DNA of 64,000 nucleotides, from contig JAFKAC010000012.1 of NCBI GenBank assembly GCA_025766275.1, positions 1,488,001-1,552,000 of the forward strand, in the 5' to 3' direction. Below, piece by piece: positions 36,011 through 47,489 of this stretch. The notes beneath the pieces were generated by a model. That model was not told the origin of the DNA and ran no database searches. It saw only the letters and a program-made list of their open reading frames with translations. The stretch is from Lactarius indigo (Eukaryota; Basidiomycota; Agaricomycetes; Russulales; Russulaceae). Position numbers and translations under genes: made by a program. Within the stretch, counting starts at the first letter, position 1, and every line of letters begins with the position of its first letter.

Positions 36011-39000
36011 TCACGCAGCGCTCTCGGAAGTCACGGCGGCGGCAAGCTTGTGAAGGAGTTGCTCCATATTTCCAATGCGACTGGTAAGATCTTGGGAAAG
36101 ACCATCGAGTCGAGATTGCATGTTATTAAGTCGGTCTTCCAACGAGACCAGACGCTGCTCTGTCGAAAAGGGGGCGTCCTCCTCCTTCTCTGGCACTAGA
36201 CAGCGAATGAGATGGTGGTCCTCAGTATGCCTCCCGGAGCTGCGCGTCAGTTCAGGCACGCCTTTCCTGTCGCATGCGTCGCACAGGAACAGATCGTCTG
36301 TAAGTATGGGATGACACATCAGCACACGGGGCTAACAAATTAATCTTCAAGATTGACCTTCACAAAAGATGCAGTACCAGCACGGGAACGAGAGATGACC
36401 GTTGCACTTGCCACATGAGGGTGGGTCTTTGACCTCAACTGCAGGACCACCAGGGAGATCGGGAGCATCCCCTGACTTGACAGTATCTGGTTTAGACGGT
36501 GTCTCTTCAAGGGTAGGCTTGGGACTTGACGGGTTCACCGTATCTGGGCTAGTCTCCTCCCCATCCTTATCTTTCTCATCTAATCGCTGGTGGAATTCGG
36601 CAATCCTCGCGCAGATTGTCTTCACGCGTTCGAACGCCGCAAGTGCCGCAGTATGGGCACGGCCATGTTGGCGTTCCAGCACGATGGCGCGAACTTTTAA
36701 GAGCCTGTGGTTCGGTTCGTGTGGGACTTTGAGGTCTTCACGGTCGGTGATGCGTGCAGCCATACACTCTTGTGCGCAACAAAGGTCTAGAGGTTCGAAA
36801 GTCTCAGTCTGCTTCTGTTCACAATCAAGACAGAACAGCCGAGCCCCGCCAATGCGGCCTTCACATGAATCACAGGTTGCGTTCCTACGGCCTATATTAG
36901 TAGCGGAGCCAGAACGTATCAAATCAGAAACTCACACGTGCACTTGCGCGTATGCAAGTGTGCGATTGATGTTGGTACCATAGAAGTAGGCATCCGCCGC
37001 TGTCAGTTGCGCTGCAGTAGCATTGTACAGTCGAACCTCTTCGATGTTGACTGGCCTCCCGAAGCCGAAGTAACGGATCCCCAGGGAGATCACCATCTCT
37101 CGATCCTTCCGACGTTGGGCAAAGTACGACCACGACCAACGCTCCCGACGTATGTCGCTGCGCACAGCCGCGATTGCAAACCTCCACAACGCGCGAGACT
37201 TGTTGTCCAAAAGTTCTTTGATACTAGGGTATACTGTGAGATAGCGAGGTGTAATCCGTCGGAACTCTATCGGCCCACAAGAGTTCTCAACAGCCGCAGA
37301 AAGGCCCCAGATACCGGTCAAGGCATCACGTTCTTTGTCGAACCGGCCACTGAAGAAGATTACATTCTGAATCGTCATTGTAAATTTGATCACCTTGACA
37401 TCGTTTTCGTCTTCGGACCATGACCCAGTGATCGTGTAGCGCCCTCGAATACCCCAGGCGTTTGCCTTGAGTTTGTGTTCCCCATCGGCAGGCTCGAGTA
37501 CAAACGTCGTCATCCCCTCAATCCCGCTTGCCCCTCGGGTGCTATCGTTTTCATAGAAGTAACCGTGCCAGTGCCCTAAACTGAAAAACACGGATAAGAG
37601 AATTGAAACGAGGCAGGTTGACTTAAGAGGAGAGCATACAGGTCCTTTAATGGCGGCTCAACATCAGCATAATTTGGAGTGTCGTCAATTGAATGTCCGT
37701 CATAGACCCAGTCATCAAGAGCCAACGCGTCCTTGTGCTCATGTTTCAATACATCTTCTGGTTTGATATTTTGGTCTTCATTTGAATCATTATATGGTAT
37801 AACTAGCGGCTTGAGTGTCCTGACATAGTCCGAAGACCATAGATCTTTCTCGTTATGAAAATACTTGAACTATGGTCACTTCAGAGGGTAGACGGATAAG
37901 GAAGGAAGAGGGATAACACACGATGCCATAAGCGAAAATCTGGAACTGTGTTTCGGGTTTGTGTTTCTGCTGAATGAATATGTCTGCGGATCGACCGTCT
38001 GGGTGCTACCAAGTGAGATGGAAAATAATGAGGGCAACGTACTTATAAGGTCATTGACGCGATATCGGATAGCATCTTTCACGTAGAGGAGGCTATATAC
38101 ACAATCCCGAATCTCGCGTGCATCCAACAACTTGGTTCGCATGGTTCGCATAATCTCGTAGTGGCGCCGCATTAGCAAGTAGATTAGAGGAAAGACAGTC
38201 TGTAGAACGCAGAGCAGAGTTGAGACGAGCGTGGCATTGGATGTGTGGGGTCGCACCAACCTTCTCGATGCGGCCCACGCCCGTAATGAGTGTGAGGGTA
38301 TCCATACCATCAATAGTGTAGTCTACGGCCTTTAGATTGGTGCTCAGTCGAGTCTCCTCTGCATCGAGATAGGATTTGAACCGATCCAAACTACTCGGGC
38401 CAGGTTCGGGTTGCAGAGGGGCCACGGCAGCGGTCAATGTATGAATAGAATGCCAACCGATGGTAAAATAGCTGTTGATAGAGTGTCGATTGGGAGGGAG
38501 CACGTCGGCGCGGATGCCCTCCATCTTGGCAAATAATTCTTCTATCTTCTTAGCATAGTGAATGATAGACGCCCTATATCCTGCCGGAAACTCAGCGGCG
38601 CCATGGGACGATATGATACTCACTACTCACCAACTGCCCAAAAAGCTACCCAGTGAGGTAAACTGAAATCCATGAGACAGAATCCCTTCATAGACAAAGT
38701 GATACTGACCTCCACTTTTCCGGTCGGGAACTGGTAAAGCGATTCATCTCTGAGATGGTGATGAACCCCGAAGCATCGTCATCAAAAGCCTCTAAAATGG
38801 GTTGCAGTCGCGTGACATCTATGAATTTAATTGCCCACGCGTCTGGATTACGAGAGGTACTGATTGCGGTGGTGCTCGCGCCGCGAGCGGCTTGAGCTTC
38901 TGAGGTGAGTTTCTCGAAATAGTAGTCTCGAAAAGCGAGCACAAAGTGTCGGGCTTTGACATTCCCTCGCCAGCCCTGTGTGTGTGATCAGGTTCGAGAA

Positions 39001-40468
39001 TCTAACAAGTAGCATCATAAATAACTACCATCTCTGTCCAGATCTCATAGATTGACTGAAGAGGCCATCAGGGTATTGTTTCGTGTTTAGTGAAGAAACA
39101 AGAGACTTACACGGTCGAGAATCCGTTCGTGAGGTCCACCTTTTATTACTTCGATGACACGGTCGCTCTCCCGTTGGACGACAAGCTTGAGCTCGTCGAT
39201 GATTTGGCGCTTCTGTACTTCGAATTTGCGGAAGAACACGATTTGATTCTTATCTGCAGCAGCGCCAGGATCTTCAAAAATGTCCTTTTTGAGATCATCT
39301 GCGTTCGGACTTGCGTCACTAGCTTCTGCCCAAGCCACCTGATGCTCATCTGAGCTGGGTGCACTTGATCCCTTGCTTGCCATTTCTTCTAGGGAAAGCA
39401 ACACCTTGTCGTCGTTCCGGACAGCTCTTACACCGCCATATTCGGCCACCATCTCCGAAATACGTCTCTGTTCGGGGCTGACCAATTGTCGGAACATGGC
39501 CATCATAATGTCCACCCTGTGCTGTAATTTTAGCAACTGAAAGAGAATTTTATGCACACGGACTTTTTGTCAAGTGCCATCGTCGTATCCCCAAGATTAT
39601 CAAGCTTGACGTTGGCCTTGTCCACCCCCTGACTTGTGTGAATGGACAGCTCTTGCTGGAATTTCACCCGCCGCTCCGAGAAGAGCGTCACAAAGCCGAG
39701 TAGTTTGTTATCCCAGACCGGGCCCAGGAGCACCTTTGCCAAAAGTTTCTTCTTGGCATAAGTATCACATACATTAGAACAAAGCTTGATGTCTTCTGCA
39801 GTTTGTTCTACAAGGGACTTCAAGCGATCTTCGATGTTCAAGTTTATCCCATCAGATGTGGTGACCTTGTCATTTCGCACGTCTTTAAGGCTGCAAAAAT
39901 CTGAGCAAGGCACGACATGCGGACGCCGGGTACACACAGGAGCAAAACACCCATCATGTCCTTCATCTCAACATAGAGCGCGATGATCTTCTTTTCATTG
40001 TCGCGACGCTTCACTTCGAGTGTGTAAACGGTTTTGAATGCCATGACAACAACTGTCTCACTAGTCATCCCATACTGCGCGCGCACGTATAGTGAGATCG
40101 ACGTACCGCCAATGAAAGGATGCAAGTCCGCGACGACATCCAGGGCATTCATGAAAATAGGCATCCCCTCGAAAAAGTGATCGATTCTCCCCTCGACGGC
40201 CTCAACGAAGTCCGTCTGTCCAATAGCACTTTCTGCTGCCGTAATTAATGGTTGGAGCGGTTCGGCGTAGTTTTGTGCAGCGGCAACTGCGTCGGCTATA
40301 GGAAGTATGAGCACGCCAGTCACAAGGTGAAGTTTCAGGCGTACCAGCGGCAGTGAGTTTCCGGCCCACGTCAGAATCGTCAGAATCGTCGGGTCCATCA
40401 CCAGAGCCGGTGCGCGCAAGAATGAACTGGCTGAACTTCCTGAACAAGCGGGAGAAACCAAAAGGCAT
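36011..40468 (-). CDS. Array copy 6: EF-hand/double-ZZ family protein with shortened N-terminus
   Basis: This complete member starts at 40468 (MPFGFSRLFRKFSQ) and stops at 36011, with all later exons open and in phase. Exon 1 is only 124 bases (40468-40345), against 415-448 in the other complete copies. The proline-rich linker and the WDxVKDGP segment are missing, but the splice phase is kept. Exon 14 (36884-36358) is 22 codons shorter than in copy 2, within the acidic linker. The EF-hand loop (DDDASGFITISE) is intact, and both ZZ fingers are present (CDSC, CLDC, HEPNH; CGKC, CWYC, LCDAC). Exon 4 carries a two-residue insertion (GINLN). Estimated length is about 1240 residues. It is the rightmost member of the array and the most divergent, so it may be old or under different constraint. 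Confidence 0.88.
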
Positions 40469-41448
40469 GGGCACAATGCGAAAAGACCCAACCCGGGATT
40501 GGGCCTTTTGTTGAAAAACCCGTACGCTTATGTGGTATTAGATTCATTGCCCGCTACAGAAGAAAGGGAAATTAGGGGTAAGTAATCCAACTTATCAGTA
40601 GAGAACTGCCAGTGTGACGATCAGAGAGCTCCGAACCTCAGTGCAGCCTTGCCAACTGTGCAAGGCCCTGGCATGTAGTAACGAAACGATAGCTGCCCAG
40701 GTGATACCGGGTGCTCCGGCATTTCCGAGCCATAGAATCGGGTGTACGAGACGATGATCAGTAAAACTCTTCTTCCATATCGGTACTGTTCTTGGTGGAC
40801 GGCCCGACGGCTCAGGCTGTTGGCATGGCTGTTGGTGTTCACGCGTTCACGGTGCGAGACACAGCGCCTGCACACTAGCAGTACTGTGACTAGTGAATCG
40901 CACAGGATCCTTACAACGCCCCTAAACATCATTTTGAATCCCCTGAACGAAGGTGGCTGTTTTTAATCTGCGAAACTGGAGCCTGCCAGGACCGGTTCAG
41001 ACAACCTTTAACAGGCTACAAATTTACAGATGCATCGTACTCTACTAGTAGCTTGAGGTTGAGGGCCAAATTGTCAATCATGAGGTGTTTCCTCACATAG
41101 CCTCGGCCCGCACCTCCTGTCAGGAACGTAATTGGTGGTCTTGTGTTCGGTCGCACAAGTTACGAAGGTAGCTTACAACAAGATCCAAAGTCATAGTACG
41201 CCCGTTGCGACGGTTTTTTTTGTTTTTTTTTTTCCCACGTAAACGGGGTTTGAATAAGTGTTTCATCCACTACCGATGCCATGCCGAATTGCTACATGAG
41301 CGAAGGCACACTCTCACCGCGCGGTTCCACCAATCGGCTAAAACGGCACGGGAAGATCAGAACCGCGGGGGAAGGAGATCGGTTACATCCCTGGGAAGTA
41401 CAAACGGAAACCTTCGACACAGTGAAATAGGCGGAAATGAAGTGACCA
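40469..41448. other. Intergenic at the right end of the array
   Basis: A short upstream flank of copy 6 is followed by unassigned sequence. A T-rich run lies at about 41212-41235. No gene is seen. This is the boundary between the tandem array and single-copy gene space. Confidence 0.45.
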
Positions 41449-43011
41449 TCAAGCGACATACACAACAAGTAGAATATTCACAACCAATTTGTCAAGCAGA
41501 CCCTTCGACACGAGGGGAACCCGTTCCTTAGATATGCTCCCAGACATGCTCCCAGACATATCCTTGTCGGCTAACAGCACTATGTCGGCCTCCGCGAGTG
41601 GGATTGCGCCGCTCTGTTCAACCCGGTGTTGAAGGTTGATGATGTGATCGTCCTCATCCACATACGGCCCAGCTCCGTACCCTCCACTTAACGGACGGCG
41701 GCCAGAGCTATTGAACGAACTGCCATCTGGTACCTCTGGTCCACACTCCACAGTGCGGTCCACGGGCCAAATGTATCCACCGGCAGTCCAGCGAAGCTCT
41801 GGAGAGAGCTTGTACAACTTGACAGCGTGGTACAGGATCGAGTCACCGCCCTTCAGCTACAGGTGGTGAAAGGATGAGGTGAAGAATCACGCTAGACTCT
41901 GCATCTTACTCACATAAGGAACCAGCGACTCGGCTAGTACGTCTGCAGGGTTGACACCATAATCGCCTGTGAGGTAAAAGGCGATCGTGCGCCCACGTGT
42001 CATGTTGAATATTGGTGCCAAATTATCCAAGAAATAGTCACTCGGGACGATGAGGGGGTCTGGAGCCACGCCACTCGGGCCAAACGTCTTGAGATGTAAG
42101 GCATATGAGACGGAAATACGACAGCCTTTCTGTACGGTCTCGACCTCTGCCGTGCAATCTGACAGGTAGGCAGCCCACTCCATGTGTCCGTTTTTCCACC
42201 CGCGTCCTTGGAAGCGCTCCTCACCGCCTTCTGGAGCATTCACAATAAGCGCACCTCCGCGGAAGCGCACGGGTAGTGTAATGATCACGGTTGCAACGCG
42301 AGTGTCGCCAGCTGGCGCTTGTTCTCCCATGCTTGCGCCAGTTGGGACTATCTCCAGTTTATCACGTACAGCGTGGAGATAGTGTCCACCCGGTAACGTG
42401 GGGAATAGTGTATTGCGTACAGCCTCGAGGATGGGGTGATTCGCAAGTTCGAGTGAAGTCGTCAGGGGAAGGTTTGTTGGGTAGAAGAGGGACTCGCCAT
42501 CCGCGTCGTCTCCTATCTGTGGATGTGGCCTGCAGGCAGCGATCAACACGTCGAGAGCAGGAGGTGTGTCATAGTCGACATCGATGGGGAAGTCAAGCGA
42601 ATGGGTGATTCCGCTCTAGCGAGACCTTATTAAATAGAAGGAGCGCCGAAACAATCAAAAGCCACCGACCTTTGTTCGGAAGAATAATGTGAGGGTGGCA
42701 GGATCCACTGGTATGCGCCCAGAGATCGCGAAGGATCGTGCTTTGGCCGCAATGACGGTTGCAATACTCGTTTGCAAAAGGCTCTCATTCGTGTAGTCCG
42801 ACACCCCGCGGCGCAAAAGTGGTCGAGGCTGCGGCCGGGGACTCGATACGTGCTCTATCTCAAAGTCCATACTTGGACTTCGGAAGGCCATGGGCTGTTC
42901 GTACAGGTTACGCCCGACGATTGCTGGCGAGACAGCAGGAGAAGGCACGATCGCTACAGCCGCATTGTTAGCAGGTGGCGAAAGGGACGGGGGGATTGCT
43001 GAAGGCATCAT
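41449..43011 (-). CDS. 2-oxoglutarate/Fe(II) oxygenase-fold protein, probably non-catalytic
   Basis: Three exons close in frame: 43011-42670, 42615-41914 and 41856-41449, giving 483 residues. The core resembles the fungal prolyl-4-hydroxylase-like fold: VATVIITLPVRFRGGALIV, then MEWAAYLSDCTAEVETV and GCRISVSYALHL. In active relatives the first strand carries an HxD pair before the LP motif and a histidine after SDC (as in DCxHEV). Here the first region reads TGASMGEQAPAGDTR and the second SDCTAEV, so the usual iron ligands are absent. A family of such proteins is common in Agaricomycetes, with the conserved tail region SGAIPLAEADI and LVVNILLVVY. A small in-frame repeat (MSGSMSGS) lies near 41540. 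Function is unknown; a scaffold or binding role is inferred from the missing ligands. Of the two adjacent ATGs, the upstream one was chosen. Confidence 0.8.
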
Positions 43012-44598
43012 TCTGGAGGACGAGACAGGGTGCAGGGTATAAAAGAGTTCAAGTGAGGACGGAAGCGCCGATGACAGCCACTTATCTGATCGCGCACCTC
43101 ACAAGCAAGTAGGTTATGTGCGTTACTTTGCAAGAGCGAAGGTCCGTGGAGGATTATGGAGATAGATTAAAGGCCAGAGAATGCCGCGGATGTGCGAAGC
43201 AAATTACTTTGTATCGACAAGCGTCAGTCGATATCAAGAAAACACGCCGAAACCTCGTGTCCCATGACAAGAAACCATGGTCTTCTGCTATTCGGTCCAC
43301 GCTTGGCCACATGACAAGATGGAATTCGCCACATCTATGCCGAAAGGAGATGATAGCACTGTAAGAATGACTTAACAAACATAAAATAATTACTTGTCAA
43401 GGGCTCTCCATGTTATTCTCGGTGAACAAACTTTTAGATTTACAACACACCATACGTCCGATCAAGGGTATTCAGTGGTTCCTGCGCGCGAAAACCCGAC
43501 AGAGTGGAGCTGCAGAGGGAAGGGTATTCCAACTGTGAATCCAACACATTCAAGTTGGGAAACACACTAGCAGCAGAACTGTCGGCTCTCAAAGAAGTGT
43601 GACGGTCAAGTGGCCCTCTTCACCGTGATTGGCAGAGCATACATATCATTCGGAAAGGGAAACACCATCTTGGTCGCGTTGCTGGCGTAGTGGCCACTAA
43701 AGGAAACTTGGTAATGTCACCTGGTTCAAGGAGCATACAGCAAGACATACAGTACAATTTTAGTGCGGCGACAAGGTTGGATGCCCTATCCCCTGACTCT
43801 ATTGAAAAGCGAGAAGCGTGGTCGTCGGGTGCATCTTCTCTCTCTGTTGAGATATCAACCTATGCACAAAATCTACGAGCCCACCCGGGAACCTGTGCGT
43901 CAGCGTATCCAGGAAAAGAACATATGGAACGCAACTTCAGCAGCCGTCGAGGCAATGTTGTGAACAGAAAGGACTTTTCAAAGTTGCGCGTTTCAAGCAA
44001 AAAAGATGCCGGGCCTGGGGTATTCGGAGCTCTGCTTTGACAACGACGAAGGTGAACTGGTGAAGGCCACGGGAAGTCCCAGAGAAGCGCTGGTTACGGT
44101 CAACCGACGCCACCGGAAGAATAGATCAAGTACCACTAGCACCTACTAGCGGAACATGAGATTCACTGGCACGCGATATCCAGCTGCTGCTCTTTCCCGG
44201 GGTATCTCTTAACTCGTACTACTTTGTTTTCCCGACCGCAGGAATCCTGAGGCCTGAGGGCTCGGGAAATCTTCTCATTCTTACTACGTCGTCCTTACTT
44301 GGCGACGATATACTTCAAGGCTCTGGGACTTAGGCTTACGACCCCCCGAGTCATCGTGCAACTCTCTAGTTTACCTTTGTCCCTACAAACACTCCGAAAC
44401 TTGAACACGTCATTCGCCTAAAGGGCCTAGAGGCTATCGCAAACGTCCCATTTGTGGCAGTGAATTTCGTATAAGTATTCCATGATAAACAAGACTTTAG
44501 GCGATCGGTTGACGTCACTTCCCCGGACCTGCATCATCCCTGGCAATAAACCCTTAACAGCTCCAGAGACTCGTTGCAACAACCTAGATGGTCATCGA
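43012..44598. other. Intergenic, no gene recognised
   Basis: The first few hundred bases should include the promoter of the oxygenase-fold gene. Short ORFs at 43116-43364 and 43690-44040 have no recognisable features. Nothing else is supported. Confidence 0.4.
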
Positions 44599-44846
44599 TC
44601 ATCCCCAAAATAATTCCAACAAGCAAGTAGATGTACAACGAGTTGCAGCGGATCTAGGAGTCCCATCATCGAACAGCGACAGCCATACCAAATCGCTTAG
44701 TGTCGCCTGCTTCAGAATTATCTGAGTACCGTTGCAGCTTGCCGCGTAATAGTGAGCGCGAAAGCCGTGCGCCCGAATAAATATGAACACCCACGAGTCA
44801 GGCGCTATAGTGAACAAAGTTCACCCATCGCTCCCTGGCTTTCTCC

Positions 44847-45874
44847 TCAGCTTCCTTTGACAAATTCTCCGATGTACGTTATGGTCGAGAGGCCCATAAT
44901 TTCTGGACCACGAGAACGTACTTCTTGAAGGCTATCCGTGTGTTCAAAATGCTTGAAGCGCTCCTCTGTGTGGTCTGCCAAGACCTTGGTGAGAATAGGG
45001 TAAAACGAATTCCCAAGAGGAGAGCTGAGAAAGGTACAACAGCGCGAAAATCGTCTCCGAACGTTTCGGGTTCTCGCAGTAAGTGGTCGACCAGATGAGC
45101 GCAAGAAATGTAACTACACTCGCAGGGCAGCAATATCCTGCATCCGAGAGTTGTTATCTCTGAGGTACGGGGAAGCGACAACCTTGTCCAGGAGGGCCGC
45201 CGACTCATCATAATCATCTATCGAATGGGTGGCGATGAAGGGAATGGCGAGAGAGCCGGCCAATGCCATGGACGCCACGGGACCAGGGGGGCATATCTTG
45301 AATGCCTGCCGAACGTACACGATGACTACTTCTAATAGTTGTATAGGTTCCCCTTAACAGAATTTGGTGAGCACTGCCCCATTCAAACCAAAAACCATGG
45401 TGGCGCCAGTTGCGTACTAGCGCGTCGAATCTCCTGAGGTAAGGAGTTCGCGGCATAGGGCTACCATCTCTTCTATATCTCGCACCGAATCTTCCACTTC
45501 CATCCAGGAGGCCAATACATGGACCAGTGACAGCGATAGTTTGTCGAGCGAGATGGACGCCTTTGGGTTGCTCGTAATTCTCAGAGCGCCAACGGAGAGC
45601 TGGCACAAGGTAAAAGAGTGAGTTGATAACATTCTCGCTCAAATTCTTCACTGGGAAGAGATGGAAGGAGGATCGCTTCGACGAAATGAAGGTCTGATCT
45701 ATCGAGGAAGTCTTTCTCGTGGGATAACCGATAGCGAACCGTTCGCGCCATACCCCAAGGCTTAGAGACAGGTAGTGCCACAAGATTGAATCGAAATACT
45801 AAAGGGAGATCGTGCTGAGGATAACGAATCTCACCGTCGACGTCGGAGAGAGATACTATGAGCGACTCGTACAT
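44847..45874 (-). pseudogene. Degenerate gene with TPR-like segments
   Basis: Several minus-strand frames contain pieces that look like the TPR repeats of fungal CHAT/TPR proteins: SVRDIEEMVALCRELLTS near 45440-45500, YVRQAFKICPPG with SIDDYDESAALLDKVV near 45180-45320, and LGNSFYPILTKVLADHTEERF near 44950-45020. These lie in different frames separated by stops. I could not build a continuous splice model. The most upstream piece (45874-45581) contains RFNLVALPVS and HFVEAILLPSLPS, which I do not recognise. The likeliest reading is a decayed TPR-type gene; a heavily spliced functional gene cannot be excluded. Confidence 0.35.
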
Positions 45875-47489
45875 TCTTTAGTGGCAATCAATTATATTCG
45901 CTAGTAGAATCCACGAAATATTGCCCTGGATGTTGTCATGTCTCAGATCGTGACGCCCTCGCGTTAACAGCAATTGGGAAAATTGGGAAGAGAGAAGGGT
46001 TGAGGCCCCACCATGGCACAGCCTGGGCTAGCGGGGTACGGTGCGTTTTGATGCGCCCAGCGTTACCGCAGCACTGGCGGCTATCTTGGCCAACCTTGTA
46101 GCCAACACGCACATCCAAGTGTTAACGTTACCCAGCATCGTTCAGATCCCGAAAGTGTGAGAAAGGGTCTGGAATGATTCCGCCCCTCTCGTAGGTTTGC
46201 GGGACCGTGGCGAGGGTTATTAGTGCGTTGCGAGAAACACCCCGGGCTCAATGTCTTGGAGAAACACGAGCACAGCCCCGGCCAAGCGGCCAAGTCGATC
46301 TCGACTACTAACAACTTAAACACGAGTCCAACGCACCATGGTCCGGGGCTCTCTTCCCATCGATCCATACTGTAACATGATGTATGTTATCTTATATGGT
46401 ATGTTATCGGCGATAGGTTTCGCCGCGGAGATAACCCTGCAAGCTGCGCAACTAGGGCCTGACTATCATCTTCAAGTCCAGAACCAAAAATACTAAAGAG
46501 AGAAAAAGGTATGCTGAAGGAGCTCGAGAAAGTAGGACTAACATAATGCACAATAGAGTAAAAATCTCTGAGATAAAGTTTCGATAAAATCGAGAACCAT
46601 TCGAAACTCGGAACCGCGGTCGAGCAACTGAGCTCAGGTTCGACTCCAGCAGAATGTTGCCGGTCCGGCCGGCCCAGTGCTTACACATGTGTTTCTAGTC
46701 AACGCCGGACAACTCTAAGGGCGTTACGTTCAGCGACGATCGATCTACAGTATATCTGAAGAGAGTCAGTGGCATGTACCAGTGGCCGAAGGGTGTCGTG
46801 TAGTCGTCACAGTTATACCCCGCTGCCAACATGTTTCCGGGGTCACTCTTTGCCAAGTGTCCAATTGAAACGGCCTCTTTCTTTGCCTCTGTTTGTTTTT
46901 TTGATGCAAGTTGCAAGGTAAGTTGTTTTGACATAGCCTGCTACCCTTCCTAACGAGATCACTTGAAGACGTTGTCGTCGAGAACAGTGCTACTTCTCGG
47001 CGACAGGAATTTAGCACTCTAGCAACAATTTTCGGGAGACAAATTCCTTGCCTCGAGTCACGGATGGCCCGGTACTGTATCTGCTGAAAATTTTCACTAG
47101 AGCCCACCAGCTCACCCACTACACGAAGCGGCGGGCCAACGTTGGACTTCCTGTGGCTGAAGATTCATGAATGCAGGCCTTCTTGACTCGCAAGGTTTTT
47201 CATGCTTCAAAGCTTCAACATTCGACACAAATCAACCCGAGATCTTAGAACTCTCGTGTCTAATCACGAGGGTATATATTCTGACACTCCTCACTTGGCA
47301 CAAGCACAACGCCACCCCGTCAAGGAGGGTGAGTAAAAGTCTACATTAGCATGATGTATGAGCGCTATGAGCAGTGAGACCGATGGTGCAATGGTGTAGC
47401 GTATACGATAAATAGTAGGCAGCTGCATACTCTACGTTCTATCAAAGCGAATATGTGACCTAGTAATGCCCAAGTGTCATGCCAAAAAA
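45875..47489. other. Intergenic, no gene recognised
   Basis: Short minus-strand ORFs (for example 46695-46934) have no recognisable domain. The sequence at 46632-46642 matches the tRNA B-box consensus, but no tRNA fold surrounds it. No supported feature. Confidence 0.4.

Noticed and set aside
41205..41240. T-rich run as the tail of a retroelement
   Set aside because: No reverse transcriptase, terminal repeat or target-site duplication is visible beside it.
43690..44040. A 116-residue plus-strand ORF
   Set aside because: No recognisable motif, no splice partners and no homologous copy in the window.
46620..46665. tRNA-like sequence with the B-box match ggttcgactcc
   Set aside because: The flanking bases do not form T-arm, D-arm or acceptor stems on either strand; at most a chance or decayed fragment.
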